Origin: JACDAS01 sp046262415
Lineage (GTDB): Bacteria > Actinomycetota > Thermoleophilia > Gaiellales > Gaiellaceae
Length of the DNA stretch: 12,743 nucleotides
Direction of reading: 5' to 3'
Assembly: GCA_046262415.1 (NCBI GenBank)
Contig: JBHEMU010000005.1
Location: 1-12,743, forward strand
Positions 1-6,222 of this stretch are shown here, piece after piece. Numbering within the stretch: position 1 is the first letter of the stretch; each line of letters starts with the position of its first letter. The translations under genes were made by a program, and so were the position numbers. The notes beneath the pieces were generated by a model. The model was given only the letters and a program-made list of their open reading frames with translations. It had not been told where the DNA came from and ran no database searches.

Positions 1-21
1 CTAGGAGCCTGGGGCGGTAAC
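1..21. repeat. Left terminal inverted repeat of the IS1182-family element
   Basis: It begins CTAGGAGCCTGGG and continues to GGTAAC. It matches the reverse complement of 1706-1726 at 19 of 21 positions, with mismatches at positions 14 and 16. It contains the transposase stop codon (TAG on the minus strand at 1-3), so this repeat is coding over its whole length. Confidence 0.88.
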
Positions 22-1644
22 GCCGATCGGCGCGGTTCGGGCAAAGTGATCGGCGGAGACGGTGGCGAGCGAGCGTCGGAAGCGCGCCGCGACTGAGTGG
101 AGTACTGTCGCGAGGGTTGAAACGGGGCGGCGTTTCCCCGCCGCGCGCTTCGCGGGACTGCTGTCTTGCTCCTCGATCAGCTCGAGTCCGCCGGCGCGGT
201 GGAGCTTGAGCAGGTTGTGGATCGCACAAGTGAAGCGCCACTGGGCGCGGGCGGCCGGCTTGCCGCGTAAGCGCAGCCGCCGGCCGTCCTGGACGGTGTC
301 GATCTGGCCGAAGACCGGCTCGACGACCACCTTGCGCCGACTGTAGACGGCGCGCCCTTTCTTCGTTCGCAGCTTGCGCGCCATCCGCTGCTTGGGCGTC
401 GCACCCTTCGCGATCGGCCCGCGCGGCGCGGGCGGCTGCGGCTCCGAGTGCTTGAAGCGGCCGGTGGCGATGTGCGGGTCGAGGCCGTGCTCGGCGCTGA
501 GGCGGACGTTCTCCTCGGAGAAGTAGCCGGCGTCGGCCAGCAGCACGGCTGCTTCGGGTAACTCGGCCTCGATCGCCTCCAGGTTGTCGTCGAGCTGGTC
601 GAGCGTGGGCTCGAGCTGACGTGCGTCCGCGGCTTCGTCGGAGAGCTCGCAGGCGACGATCACCTGCGCGCGCGAGTCGACGAGCGCCTGGGCGTTGTAG
701 CACTGGTGGAAGGCGCCGTCGGAGCGCTTCATGATCTTCGAGTCGGGATCGGTGAAGTTGCGTTGCGCGCTCGGTTTGGGCTTGAAGGGGTCGCGCCCGC
801 GCGGCGGCCGCCGCGGCCGCTTGCCCTCCGCCTCCAGCTCGGCCCGGCGAGCGGCCTCGCGCTCGGCCGCCTCCGCCTCCAGCGCCTGCTTGGCCTCCCG
901 GATCCGTGCCAGCCGCTGCTCGCGGCGCTGCAGCTCGGCCGGCAGCTCGTCGCCGCGCCGATCGGGCCCGTAACGCTCGTCCTCGGCGGCGTCGACCGCC
1001 TCCGCCTCGGCGAGCAGGGCGGCGACGTTGGCGCGCAGGGCGGCCAGCTCCGCCTCCAGCTGCGCCTCCGCCTTCAGCATCCGCTCGTAGCTCATCGCCT
1101 TGTGCCGGGAGGCGTTGGCGCGCAGCTTCGTCCCGTCCAGGGCGAGCGTCCCCAGCCCGACCAGCTCCGCCTGCCTGCACAGCCGCAGCGTCTGCACGAA
1201 CAGCTCCCCCAGCGCCTCCAGATGGCGAGCGCGAAAACGGGCGATCGAGCGGTAGTCGGGGTGCTGGTCGGCGCAGAGCATGCGCACGCCGATGTCGCGG
1301 TAGCTCGCCCGTTCCAGCTTGCGCGAGGAGACGACGCCGGTGGCGTAGCCGTAGACGAGCAGCTTGACCATCAGGCGCGGGTCGTAGGGCGGGTAGCCGC
1401 GCTCCTGCTCGTAGTCGGCGTAGATCGCGGACAGATCGAGCGCCCCCGATTCGACCAGGTCGGAGACGAAGTGGGCGAGATCGCCCTCCGGCACCCACTC
1501 GGACAGCACCGGCGCCAAGAGCAGCACTTGATCGGGATCGTAGGGACGGAACGTCTTCTGCTCGCCCACCGGCTGGCGCGCCGCCGGCTCGCCCGACTCG
1601 CCCGCCACCTCCAGCAGCCGCTCCTGCACCGCGCTCGCCGACAT
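1..1644 (-). CDS. IS1182-family transposase (DDE)
   Basis: This enzyme cuts and joins DNA at the element ends through a two-metal RNase H-like active site. From the ATG at 1644 the protein is 547 aa. The N-terminal region has the DUF772/InsH-type domain (YPPYDPRLMVKLLVYGYATG, about residues 84-103). The catalytic acids fit LALDGTKL (D170), LLADAGYF (D371) and VVEPVFGQ (E442), the last preceded by Y and R as in the family's Y-R-E signature. A charged, Ala/Glu/Arg-rich insertion (about 190-290), probably coiled coil, separates the first two acids. I chose ATG 1644 because GGGAGG lies 6 nt upstream; a TTG 24 bases further upstream would extend the frame without a comparable ribosome site. The TAG stop lies in the terminal CTAG of the element. 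No frameshift or internal stop is seen, so it could be active. Confidence 0.93.
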   Translation of the reverse strand: MSASAVQERLLEVAGESGEPAARQPVGEQKTFRPYDPDQVLLLAPVLSEWVPEGDLAHFVSDLVESGALDLSAIYADYEQERGYPPYDPRLMVKLLVYGYATGVVSSRKLERASYRDIGVRMLCADQHPDYRSIARFRARHLEALGELFVQTLRLCRQAELVGLGTLALDGTKLRANASRHKAMSYERMLKAEAQLEAELAALRANVAALLAEAEAVDAAEDERYGPDRRGDELPAELQRREQRLARIREAKQALEAEAAEREAARRAELEAEGKRPRRPPRGRDPFKPKPSAQRNFTDPDSKIMKRSDGAFHQCYNAQALVDSRAQVIVACELSDEAADARQLEPTLDQLDDNLEAIEAELPEAAVLLADAGYFSEENVRLSAEHGLDPHIATGRFKHSEPQPPAPRGPIAKGATPKQRMARKLRTKKGRAVYSRRKVVVEPVFGQIDTVQDGRRLRLRGKPAARAQWRFTCAIHNLLKLHRAGGLELIEEQDSSPAKRAAGKRRPVSTLATVLHSVAARFRRSLATVSADHFARTAPIGVTAPGS

Positions 1645-1681
1645 CGACAACCTCCCCGTCGTGGACAAGGAAATCGTCCCC

Positions 1682-1698
1682 GAGCCGTCGGACGGCTC
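1682..1698 (-). promoter_or_regulatory. Short perfect palindrome in the transposase leader
   Basis: GAGCCGTC and GACGGCTC form an 8-bp perfect inverted repeat around a single base, about 40 bp upstream of the transposase ATG and inside the IS. It could be a transposase-binding or operator site. As RNA it could be a leader hairpin that dampens transposase expression from outside promoters; the loop is too tight for the full stem to form. The role is inferred. Confidence 0.4.
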
Positions 1699-1705
1699 AG
1701 GCGCT

Positions 1706-1726
1706 GTTACTGACCCAGGCTCCTAG
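1706..1726. repeat. Right terminal inverted repeat of the IS1182-family element
   Basis: Read on the minus strand it starts CTAGGAGCCTGGGTC and ends GTAAC, pairing with the left end at 19/21. It lies upstream of the transposase. The outer CTAG is followed by the 3 bp before the M24 peptidase stop codon. Confidence 0.88.
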
Positions 1727-1729
1727 ACA

Positions 1730-3001
1730 TCAGCGAATGGTCCCGTCGCTCGCTTGGAGCGGCACTGCGGCTGTGAGGAGCTCGCAGCCTTCGTCGGTGA
1801 TCAGCACGTTCTGCTCGAGGCGCACGCCGCCGAAGCCGTGCAGCCGGTCGACGCGATCCCAGTCGACGCCGTCGCGGCCGCGCTCCCGGTCGAGCAGCGC
1901 GGGCACGAAATAGATTCCCGGCTCGACCGTCCACGCCTGGCGCGGGCGGAGCGGGATGTCGACCCGCAGGCGCGGCAGGCCGGGCACGGGCTCGCGCGCC
2001 TCGTCGGAGGCAGGTCCGGTGTCGCGGATGCCGAGGCCGACCAGGTGGCCGACGCCGTGCGGGAAGAACAGCGTCGCCGCGCCGCTCTCGACGAGCGTCT
2101 CGGGCGAGCCGCGGAGGACGCCGAGCTCGACGAGCCCTTCCGCGACCACCAGCGCCGCCGCGCGGTGGACGTCGTGCCACTCCGTTCCCGGACGGCAGGC
2201 GGCGATCGCGGTCTCGCCGGCACTCCGGACCGTCTCGTAGACGAGCGCCTGCTCGGCGGTGAACGTCCCGCCGACGGCGTACGTGCGGGTGACGTCGCTC
2301 GCGTAGCCGCGGTCCTCGGCACCGGCGTCCACGAGCAGGAGGTCGCCGTCGCGGAGCTCGCGCGCCGTCGGCGAGAAGTGCAGGACGGCGGCGTGGTCTC
2401 CCGCCGCGACGATCGTGTCGAACGCGAGGGAGTCGGCGCCGTTCCGGAGAAACGCGGCCTCGAGCGTGACCTGCAGCTCGCGCTCGGTGCGGCCCGCGGC
2501 GATCAGGGGCACGAGCTCTTCGAAGCCGGCGCGCGTCGCCTCCGCGGCCGTGCGCATGCGCTCGAGCTCGGCGTCGTCCTTGGGGCGGCGGACGTGGATG
2601 AGCGCGTCGCGGAGCTCGACGTCGGCGTCGGCCGCCGCGCCGAGCCGGCGCACCGGCCGGCCGCCGACCCACGCCTCGAGCTCGTCCAGTGGCCGCGTGC
2701 CTTCCGGCACCCCTTCGCGATCGCCCTCGAGCCCGGTCCACAGCAGCTCCTCCGCGGTGACCGGCGCGACGAACTCGACCCAGCCGTCGGCCGGCGCGTA
2801 GGCCAGCACGCCGCCGGGGCGCTCGCGGTCCGCGAGGTACAGGTACTCCGAGTGCGCGCGGAACGGGTACGTGCGATCGCCGCGCCCCGGCACCGGGATC
2901 GGGTCGCCGGCGGCGACCAGCACGGCGCCGCCGTCGAGGTTCCACGCCGCGGCGGCCCCCGCGCGCCGCCGCTCGAGGAAGGCGTCCGTCATCCCAGCCA
3001 T
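1730..3001 (-). CDS. M24 family metallopeptidase, aminopeptidase P-like (Xaa-Pro aminopeptidase)
   Basis: This is a cytosolic dinuclear-metal peptidase that removes N-terminal residues preceding proline. At 423 aa it has the two-part layout of PepP: an N-terminal creatinase/AMP_N domain (1-130, with RTYPFRAHSEYLYLAD) and a C-terminal pita-bread domain (about 140-410). All five expected metal ligands are visible: D225 in LLVDAG, D236 in SDVTRTY, H315 in FPHGVGH, E360 in TVEPGIY and E396 in VRLEQN. H208 in AVLHFS matches the substrate-binding His of PepP. The enzyme should be active. The start is the first of two ATGs 9 bases apart; neither has a strong ribosome site. It lies 32 bp downstream of the anti-sigma gene and may be co-transcribed with it. 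The IS begins 3 bp after its stop, so its native terminator has probably been displaced. Proline iminopeptidase-like or prolidase activity cannot be excluded. Confidence 0.9.
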   Translation of the reverse strand: MAGMTDAFLERRRAGAAAAWNLDGGAVLVAAGDPIPVPGRGDRTYPFRAHSEYLYLADRERPGGVLAYAPADGWVEFVAPVTAEELLWTGLEGDREGVPEGTRPLDELEAWVGGRPVRRLGAAADADVELRDALIHVRRPKDDAELERMRTAAEATRAGFEELVPLIAAGRTERELQVTLEAAFLRNGADSLAFDTIVAAGDHAAVLHFSPTARELRDGDLLLVDAGAEDRGYASDVTRTYAVGGTFTAEQALVYETVRSAGETAIAACRPGTEWHDVHRAAALVVAEGLVELGVLRGSPETLVESGAATLFFPHGVGHLVGLGIRDTGPASDEAREPVPGLPRLRVDIPLRPRQAWTVEPGIYFVPALLDRERGRDGVDWDRVDRLHGFGGVRLEQNVLITDEGCELLTAAVPLQASDGTIR

Positions 3002-3007
3002 TCTGAC

Positions 3008-3024
3008 GCGAGCTCTCGGCTCGC
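3008..3024 (-). other. Hairpin between the anti-sigma gene and the M24 peptidase gene
   Basis: GCGAGC and GCTCGC pair around TCTCG in the 32-bp gap between the anti-sigma stop codon and the peptidase start. No T-run follows on either strand, so it is not a canonical terminator. It might tune peptidase expression within a shared transcript or be a short relic of a palindromic repeat that begins at the CTAG of the anti-sigma stop (3034-3037). Confidence 0.4.
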
Positions 3025-3033
3025 CTCGCGCGA

Positions 3034-3663
3034 CTAGATCTGCCTCGTCCGCAGCATGACGGTGTGCGACCCCGGGGGCGCGTCGAACCGCTCACGGGTC
3101 AGCACCCAGCCGGTGTAGCGCTCGAGCGCGTACGCGATGCTGAGCGTGACCGTGGTCGTTCCCCCGTGAACCGCCACGGTGCCGCAGCTGCGGGAGATCT
3201 TTCCCTTGTCCGTCAGGTAGAGCTCGTAGTACGTGCGGTCGGGTGCCTCGGGGAGGCCGTTCAGCCTGACGCGAAGCCGTGTGTTCCCGGCCGAGTCGGG
3301 CGTCCCGACCTGGATCGTCGCCGATGCGCGCTGCGCCGCCGCCGTGCCGTGCATGCGCAGGGTGCGGGCGATCTCGAACTCCGTGCCGCGCTTGCCGACC
3401 AGGTAGCCGAGCCCGAAGAGCGCGAGCGCGATCGTGGCGGCGAGGCCGATCACCGCTCCCATGCGGCGGCGAGGGAGCCACGTGAGGTTGTCCTCGGCGA
3501 GCTGCTCGGAGCGGCGGAGGGACGGCGCCTCGGCCAGCAGGGGCGACAGCTCCGGAGGCGGCCCGACCGAGGTGAGCAGGTTGTGGACGCGTTCGAGGCG
3601 GGCCAGCTCCTCGGCCGGGGTCTCGTCGCCCACCAGGTCGCGCAGATCGGGGCGCTCGGTCAT
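3034..3663 (-). CDS. Anti-sigma factor, RskA-like, single-pass membrane protein
   Basis: This protein probably holds the neighbouring ECF sigma factor at the membrane until a signal triggers its release. It has 209 aa: a cytosolic N-terminal part (1-66, with the acidic helix DETPAEELARLERVHNLL), one membrane segment (about 68-90, MGAVIGLAATIALALFGLGY) and an extracytoplasmic RskA-type beta domain (about 100-209). The latter contains YYELYLTDKG and a closing SHTVMLRT strand. There is no HxxxCxxC zinc anti-sigma motif, so binding must be of the RskA type. ATG 3663 overlaps the sigma TGA as ATGA, giving translational coupling and roughly fixed stoichiometry. A longer open frame continues upstream through the sigma gene but is a shadow. 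The stop TAG is part of a CTAG. RskA relatives are controlled by regulated proteolysis; the signal here is unknown. Confidence 0.85.
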   Translation of the reverse strand: MTERPDLRDLVGDETPAEELARLERVHNLLTSVGPPPELSPLLAEAPSLRRSEQLAEDNLTWLPRRRMGAVIGLAATIALALFGLGYLVGKRGTEFEIARTLRMHGTAAAQRASATIQVGTPDSAGNTRLRVRLNGLPEAPDRTYYELYLTDKGKISRSCGTVAVHGGTTTVTLSIAYALERYTGWVLTRERFDAPPGSHTVMLRTRQI

Positions 3664-4205
3664 CCCAGCTCTCCCTCGAGCAACCCCGCGAGCCGGCCGA
3701 GGCCGCTGCGCGTGCGCGTCTTGACCGTGCCGAGCGGGATGTTCAGGAAGTCCGCGATCTCGCGCTGCGAGAGCTCGCTCCAGTAGGCGAGCTCGAGGAC
3801 GGCCCGCTCGCGTTCGGGCAGCAGCTCGAGCGCGCTGTGCACGCGCCAGGCCAGCCAGTCCGTCTCGGCATGCTCCGCCGGTCCGGGGCCCGCGGCGGGC
3901 TCGTCGGGCACCTCCGCGGCAGGTCCCGGGCGCGCGCGCCCCCGATCCGAGATGGCGTTCCGGGCGACGGCGAAGAGCCACGGACCGCCCGGGCCGCGCT
4001 CGGGCTTGTACGTCCGGGCCGCCCGCCAGACCGACGCGAACGTCTCCTGGACCGCGTCCTCGGCGCTGCCCCGGTCGCCGAGCCGGCGCAGCGCGAGCCC
4101 GAGCACCGACCGCGCGTAGCGGCGGTAGAGCTCCTCGAACGCTCCGCGGTCGCCGCCCGCGATCTCCTGCAGGAGCCGGCCGTCGCTCGCCTCCGAGGCC
4201 CCCAT
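3660..4205 (-). CDS. ECF RNA polymerase sigma factor (SigK-like, partner of RskA-type anti-sigma)
   Basis: This group-4 sigma factor directs RNA polymerase to a stress or envelope regulon. At 181 aa it has sigma region 2 (about 20-88: AFEELYRRYARSVLGLALRR, SAEDAVQETFASVWRAA) and region 4 (about 125-176: LELLPERERAVLELAYWSEL, then SQREIADFLNIPLGTVKTR, a clear helix-turn-helix). An Ala/Pro-rich linker joins them. I chose ATG 4205 because GAGG lies 9 nt upstream and the protein then starts directly before region 2. ATG 4268, 13 bp after the SDR stop, would add 21 residues of unlikely sequence; ATG 4214 is directly abutted by GAGG. The anti-sigma start overlaps its stop by 4 bp. The promoter is not evident; such factors often transcribe their own gene, but I could not identify a convincing motif. 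Confidence 0.9.
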   Translation of the reverse strand: MGASEASDGRLLQEIAGGDRGAFEELYRRYARSVLGLALRRLGDRGSAEDAVQETFASVWRAARTYKPERGPGGPWLFAVARNAISDRGRARPGPAAEVPDEPAAGPGPAEHAETDWLAWRVHSALELLPERERAVLELAYWSELSQREIADFLNIPLGTVKTRTRSGLGRLAGLLEGELG

Positions 4206-4281
4206 CACGGGCATCCTCGACGATCGGGGCCGGACGTGCGGCAGCCTGAGCGCGTGTGCATGCTCCATCTCTTACCGTTCT

Positions 4282-4953
4282 CTACGGCGTCGCGCGTCGT
4301 GCGGTTTGCAGCAACCTTCCTCCGTCGATTACGAGCGTCGAGCCCGTGACGAAGTCGGCGCCCGCGAGGTAGACGACCGCCTCGGCGACGTCCTCGGGCT
4401 TGCCGACTCTTCCCAGGAGGCTCTCGGCGGCACGCCGGGCCTCCTGGCCGGCGTCGACAGCGACTGCGCCCGGGGCGACCCCGCAGACGCGAACCTCGGG
4501 CGCGAGCGCGCGGGCGAAGACGCGGGTCAGCATCGCCTGGGCCGCCTTGGCGGCGCAGTGCGGGGCGAACGAAGGCCACGGCTCGTACGCCGCCACGTCC
4601 TCGATCACGATCACGGCCCCGCCGGCGGCTCGCAGCTGTGGGGCGGCGGCCTGTGTCGTGAAGAATGTCCCCTTGACCGTGACGCCGAGCGCGGCGTCCC
4701 AGTCGGCCTCCGTGACGTCCTCGACCGCCCTGGCTTCGAAGCCGTCGCCGGCCGCGTGGACGAGCAGCTCGAGGCCCCCGAGCTCGCGCACGGCGCGTTC
4801 GACGAGGGCCCGAGCCCCCTCCGGACGGGAGATGTCGCCGTCGCGCCTGCCCGCGGCGAGCACCGGCCACCCCTCCTGCTCGAGGCGCCGGGCGATCGCG
4901 GCGCCGAGCCGGCCGGTGCCTCCGGTCACGAGCGCGCGCACCCCGCCAGTCAT
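4282..4953 (-). CDS. Short-chain dehydrogenase/reductase (SDR) fold protein, pteridine-reductase-like, with altered catalytic residues
   Basis: This is a 223-aa Rossmann-fold protein. The N-terminal TGGTGRLG (10-17) is the SDR nucleotide-binding loop, and the GR at 36-37 would favour NADP(H). HAAGDG (66-71) stands for NNAG. LAPEVRVCGVAPGAV (150-164) and the closing VTGSTLVIDGG strand are typical. The catalytic tetrad is changed: the active-site Tyr of YxxxK is H132 (HCAAK, K136 kept), the Ser position 13 residues earlier is D119, and the usual Asn is T92. An Asp at the Ser position is characteristic of pteridine reductases such as PTR1, and the surrounding sequence resembles them, but the Tyr-to-His change is unexpected. 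It could be a low-activity reductase or a binding protein. It lies upstream of the sigma gene on the same strand and is divergent from the cupredoxin-like gene, with 139 bp between them. Confidence 0.82.
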   Translation of the reverse strand: MTGGVRALVTGGTGRLGAAIARRLEQEGWPVLAAGRRDGDISRPEGARALVERAVRELGGLELLVHAAGDGFEARAVEDVTEADWDAALGVTVKGTFFTTQAAAPQLRAAGGAVIVIEDVAAYEPWPSFAPHCAAKAAQAMLTRVFARALAPEVRVCGVAPGAVAVDAGQEARRAAESLLGRVGKPEDVAEAVVYLAGADFVTGSTLVIDGGRLLQTARRATP

Positions 4954-5049
4954 ACCACGCCGCAGGTTCGGCGCCTCGCAGGGGTCATCTCTAGTGCAGA
5001 CACACCGGTTTGCCGCTCAGTCCAGGAGTGGCCGGTGACGTCGTACACC

Positions 5050-5065
5050 GAGCCCTGACGGGCTC
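5050..5065 (+). other. Small hairpin upstream of the cupredoxin-like gene
   Basis: GAGCCC and GGGCTC form a perfect 6-bp stem around TGAC, ending 27 bp before the ATG at 5093. The rest of the 139-bp divergent gap (4954-5092) shows no convincing -35/-10 pair. The hairpin could be an operator or a leader structure; no partner T-run is present. Confidence 0.35.
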
Positions 5066-5092
5066 GCATCCTTCGAGAAAGAGGACTTCGCC

Positions 5093-6022
5093 ATGAGCAG
5101 ACTTCTCATCCTGACGATCGCGCTGACCGCGACCGCCGCGACCAGCGTGGCGATCGCGCTGGCGGCCCTCGGCGCGTCCGTCGCCAACGTGACGATCACG
5201 AGCAGGGGCTTCGGGCCCTCCTCCGTGCGCATCACCCAGATGGACAGCGTCCGGTGGGTGAACAACGACACCGCCTCGCACAGCATCGTCTTCGCCTCCG
5301 CCGACGGCGTCTCGTGCGCGCAGCCGCTCGTGATCCCGTCCGGCGGCAGCGGCGTCTGCCAGATGACGAAGGCGGGCAAGTACAGCTACAGCGATCCCAC
5401 GCTCCAGAAGGGCAAGGCCTTCCGCGGCACGATCGACGTCCAGGCCGCCCCGGTCTCCCTGACCTTCGCGGCGACGCCGCTCAAGGTCACGTATCTCGGT
5501 CGCCCGACCGTTTCGGGCGTACTCTCCTCGCAGACCGCGGGCGAGACCGTCACGGTGCTCGCGCAGGCGTGCGGCCAGACCGCTCCGACGAAGATCGCCA
5601 CGGCCACCACGACTGCGGGCGGCGCGTTCAGCTTGGTCGTGCAGCCGGCCGTGAACACGCTCTACGGCGGCACCTACCGCAACGTGAACAGCCCCACGAC
5701 GCAGGTCAACGTGAGGCCGCGCGTACGGCTCGCGAAGATCGCCCCGAACCGCTACCGCGTGCGGGTCACCGCCGCCCAGTCGTTCAAGGGCCGCTTCGTG
5801 GCGCTCCAGCGCTACAACAGGGTGACCGCCCGCTGGGTGTTCGTGAAGAGCGTGGCGCTCCGCGTCGCGATCCCGATCACCGGCACTCTGGCGGGCACGA
5901 CCAGATCGTCCTCGACGTTCGCCGCCAGGCAGAAGCGTGGCCTCAGGCTGCGCCTCGTGATGTCGAAGGCCCAGGTCGGCTCGTGCTACATCGCCGGCAG
6001 GAGCAACACGATCACGAACTAG
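5093..6022 (+). CDS. Secreted or membrane-anchored protein with cupredoxin-like N-terminal domain and beta-sandwich repeats
   Basis: The protein has 309 aa. A hydrophobic N-terminus (about 4-30) is a signal peptide or anchor, so it acts outside the membrane. Residues 32-117 resemble the plastocyanin/azurin fold: GFGPSSVRITQMDSVRWVNN, then a His (H63) in NNDTASHSIVF, then a GKYSYSDPT strand and a final GTIDV strand. The second half of the copper site is missing: where blue copper proteins have C..H..M, this has S100 and no His, although C75 and C89 could form a disulfide. Two further beta domains follow (about 122-208 and 210-305), the last with FKGRFVALQRYN and ARWVFVKSVAL, a pattern of secreted cell-surface repeat domains. 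GAGG lies 8 nt before the ATG. The stop TAG is shared with the end of repeat copy 1. Function unknown; a structural or binding role is more likely than electron transfer. Confidence 0.75.
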   Translation: MSRLLILTIALTATAATSVAIALAALGASVANVTITSRGFGPSSVRITQMDSVRWVNNDTASHSIVFASADGVSCAQPLVIPSGGSGVCQMTKAGKYSYSDPTLQKGKAFRGTIDVQAAPVSLTFAATPLKVTYLGRPTVSGVLSSQTAGETVTVLAQACGQTAPTKIATATTTAGGAFSLVVQPAVNTLYGGTYRNVNSPTTQVNVRPRVRLAKIAPNRYRVRVTAAQSFKGRFVALQRYNRVTARWVFVKSVALRVAIPITGTLAGTTRSSSTFAARQKRGLRLRLVMSKAQVGSCYIAGRSNTITN

Positions 6023-6118
6023 GCGTCGCTTGCGACGCCGGCCTCAGGAGCGCGGGCTTGCCCGTGCTCCGTCTGAGCCGACCGCACGAGCGCATCCGGG
6101 GAGAGAACACCTTCCTAG
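6019..6118 (+). repeat. Palindrome-rich roughly 100-bp repeat, copy 1 (REP/BIME- or MITE-like)
   Basis: This copy runs from CTAG (6019-6022) to CTAG (6115-6118). It contains hairpin A (6022-6039, GGCGTCGC/GCGACGCC around TT) and hairpin B (6047-6070, GGAGCGCGGGC/GCCCGTGCTCC around TT, one G-T pair), the latter extended by CTCA/TGAG. A tail GCACGAGCGCATCCGGG follows. The first 82 bp match copy 2 in inverted orientation at 80 positions; similarity continues more weakly to the far CTAG. Its first bases supply the stop codon of the upstream gene. The GGAG head plus a stem with a TT loop recalls bacterial REP sequences; the tetranucleotide ends recall transposon ends. Confidence 0.85.
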
Positions 6119-6140
6119 TGCGCCGCCGTTCCTGATCGTC

Positions 6141-6166
6141 GACGCGCCCGGCCTGCCGGGCGCGTC
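6141..6166 (+). other. Strong hairpin in the leader region of the superoxide dismutase gene
   Basis: GACGCGCCCGGC and GCCGGGCGCGTC form a perfect 12-bp stem around CT, 57 bp upstream of the sod ATG. No T-run follows in either direction. It may terminate transcription coming from the cupredoxin-like gene, or be a bidirectional stop or mRNA-stability structure. It is unrelated in sequence to the repeat just before it. Confidence 0.5.
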
Positions 6167-6183
6167 GGCGTTCGGGCGGAGGT

Positions 6184-6189
6184 TATGCT
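6184..6189 (+). promoter_or_regulatory. Candidate -10 box for the sod-plsY unit
   Basis: TATGCT is the most AT-rich hexamer in the GC-rich gap and lies 34 bp before the sod ATG, between the hairpin and the ribosome site. No recognisable -35 box lies 16-18 bp upstream, where the hairpin arm is. This is a weak call. Confidence 0.25.
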
Positions 6190-6222
6190 TCTCGCCCGTC
6201 CGGACGAGCGAAAGGAGTGCCG

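Larger units (their letters stand above)
1..1726 (-). mobile_element. IS1182-family insertion sequence, apparently complete
   Basis: The element is bounded by 21-bp terminal inverted repeats (1-21 and 1706-1726, 19/21 matching) and holds one intact DDE transposase gene on the minus strand, with a leader of about 60 bp between the right repeat and the start codon. The terminal four bases at both ends are CTAG, a palindrome, so they can be read either as part of the inverted repeat or as a 4-bp target duplication. The right end lies 3 bp after the TGA stop of the M24 peptidase gene, so insertion just missed that coding region. The flank left of base 1 is outside the window, so the target duplication cannot be confirmed. 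Family assignment rests on the transposase and is confident; the exact left boundary depends on the unseen flank. Confidence 0.85.

Noticed and set aside
1..4. Window beginning exactly at the IS end as a biological boundary
   Set aside because: It may reflect a contig or window cut at a repeated element; the flank is needed.
706..1713. Long plus-strand open frame (about 335 codons) across the transposase gene
   Set aside because: It is antisense to a clear DDE transposase; its Arg/Gln/Leu-rich product has no recognisable motif and arises from high GC.
1754..3037. 427-codon plus-strand frame opposite the M24 peptidase
   Set aside because: The minus strand has all metal ligands of the family; this product is low-complexity and motif-free.
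3664..3981. Upstream extension of the anti-sigma reading frame
   Set aside because: It overlaps the sigma factor region, is Arg/Ala-rich, and the ATGA overlap gives a natural start at 3663.
4206..4268. Longer start for the sigma factor at ATG 4268
   Set aside because: It would add 21 residues unlike sigma N-termini; ATG 4205 has GAGG at 9 nt. The longer form is not excluded.
4954..5092. ECF-type or housekeeping promoter in the SDR/cupredoxin divergent gap
   Set aside because: TTGCCG is present but no -10 at proper spacing could be supported.
6022..6070. Repeat hairpins as a simple intrinsic terminator
   Set aside because: No T-run follows and the whole roughly 100-bp unit is duplicated in inverted orientation, so terminator action alone does not explain it.
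6019..6070. CRISPR-like array
   Set aside because: Only two distant inverted copies exist, with no regular spacers and no cas genes.
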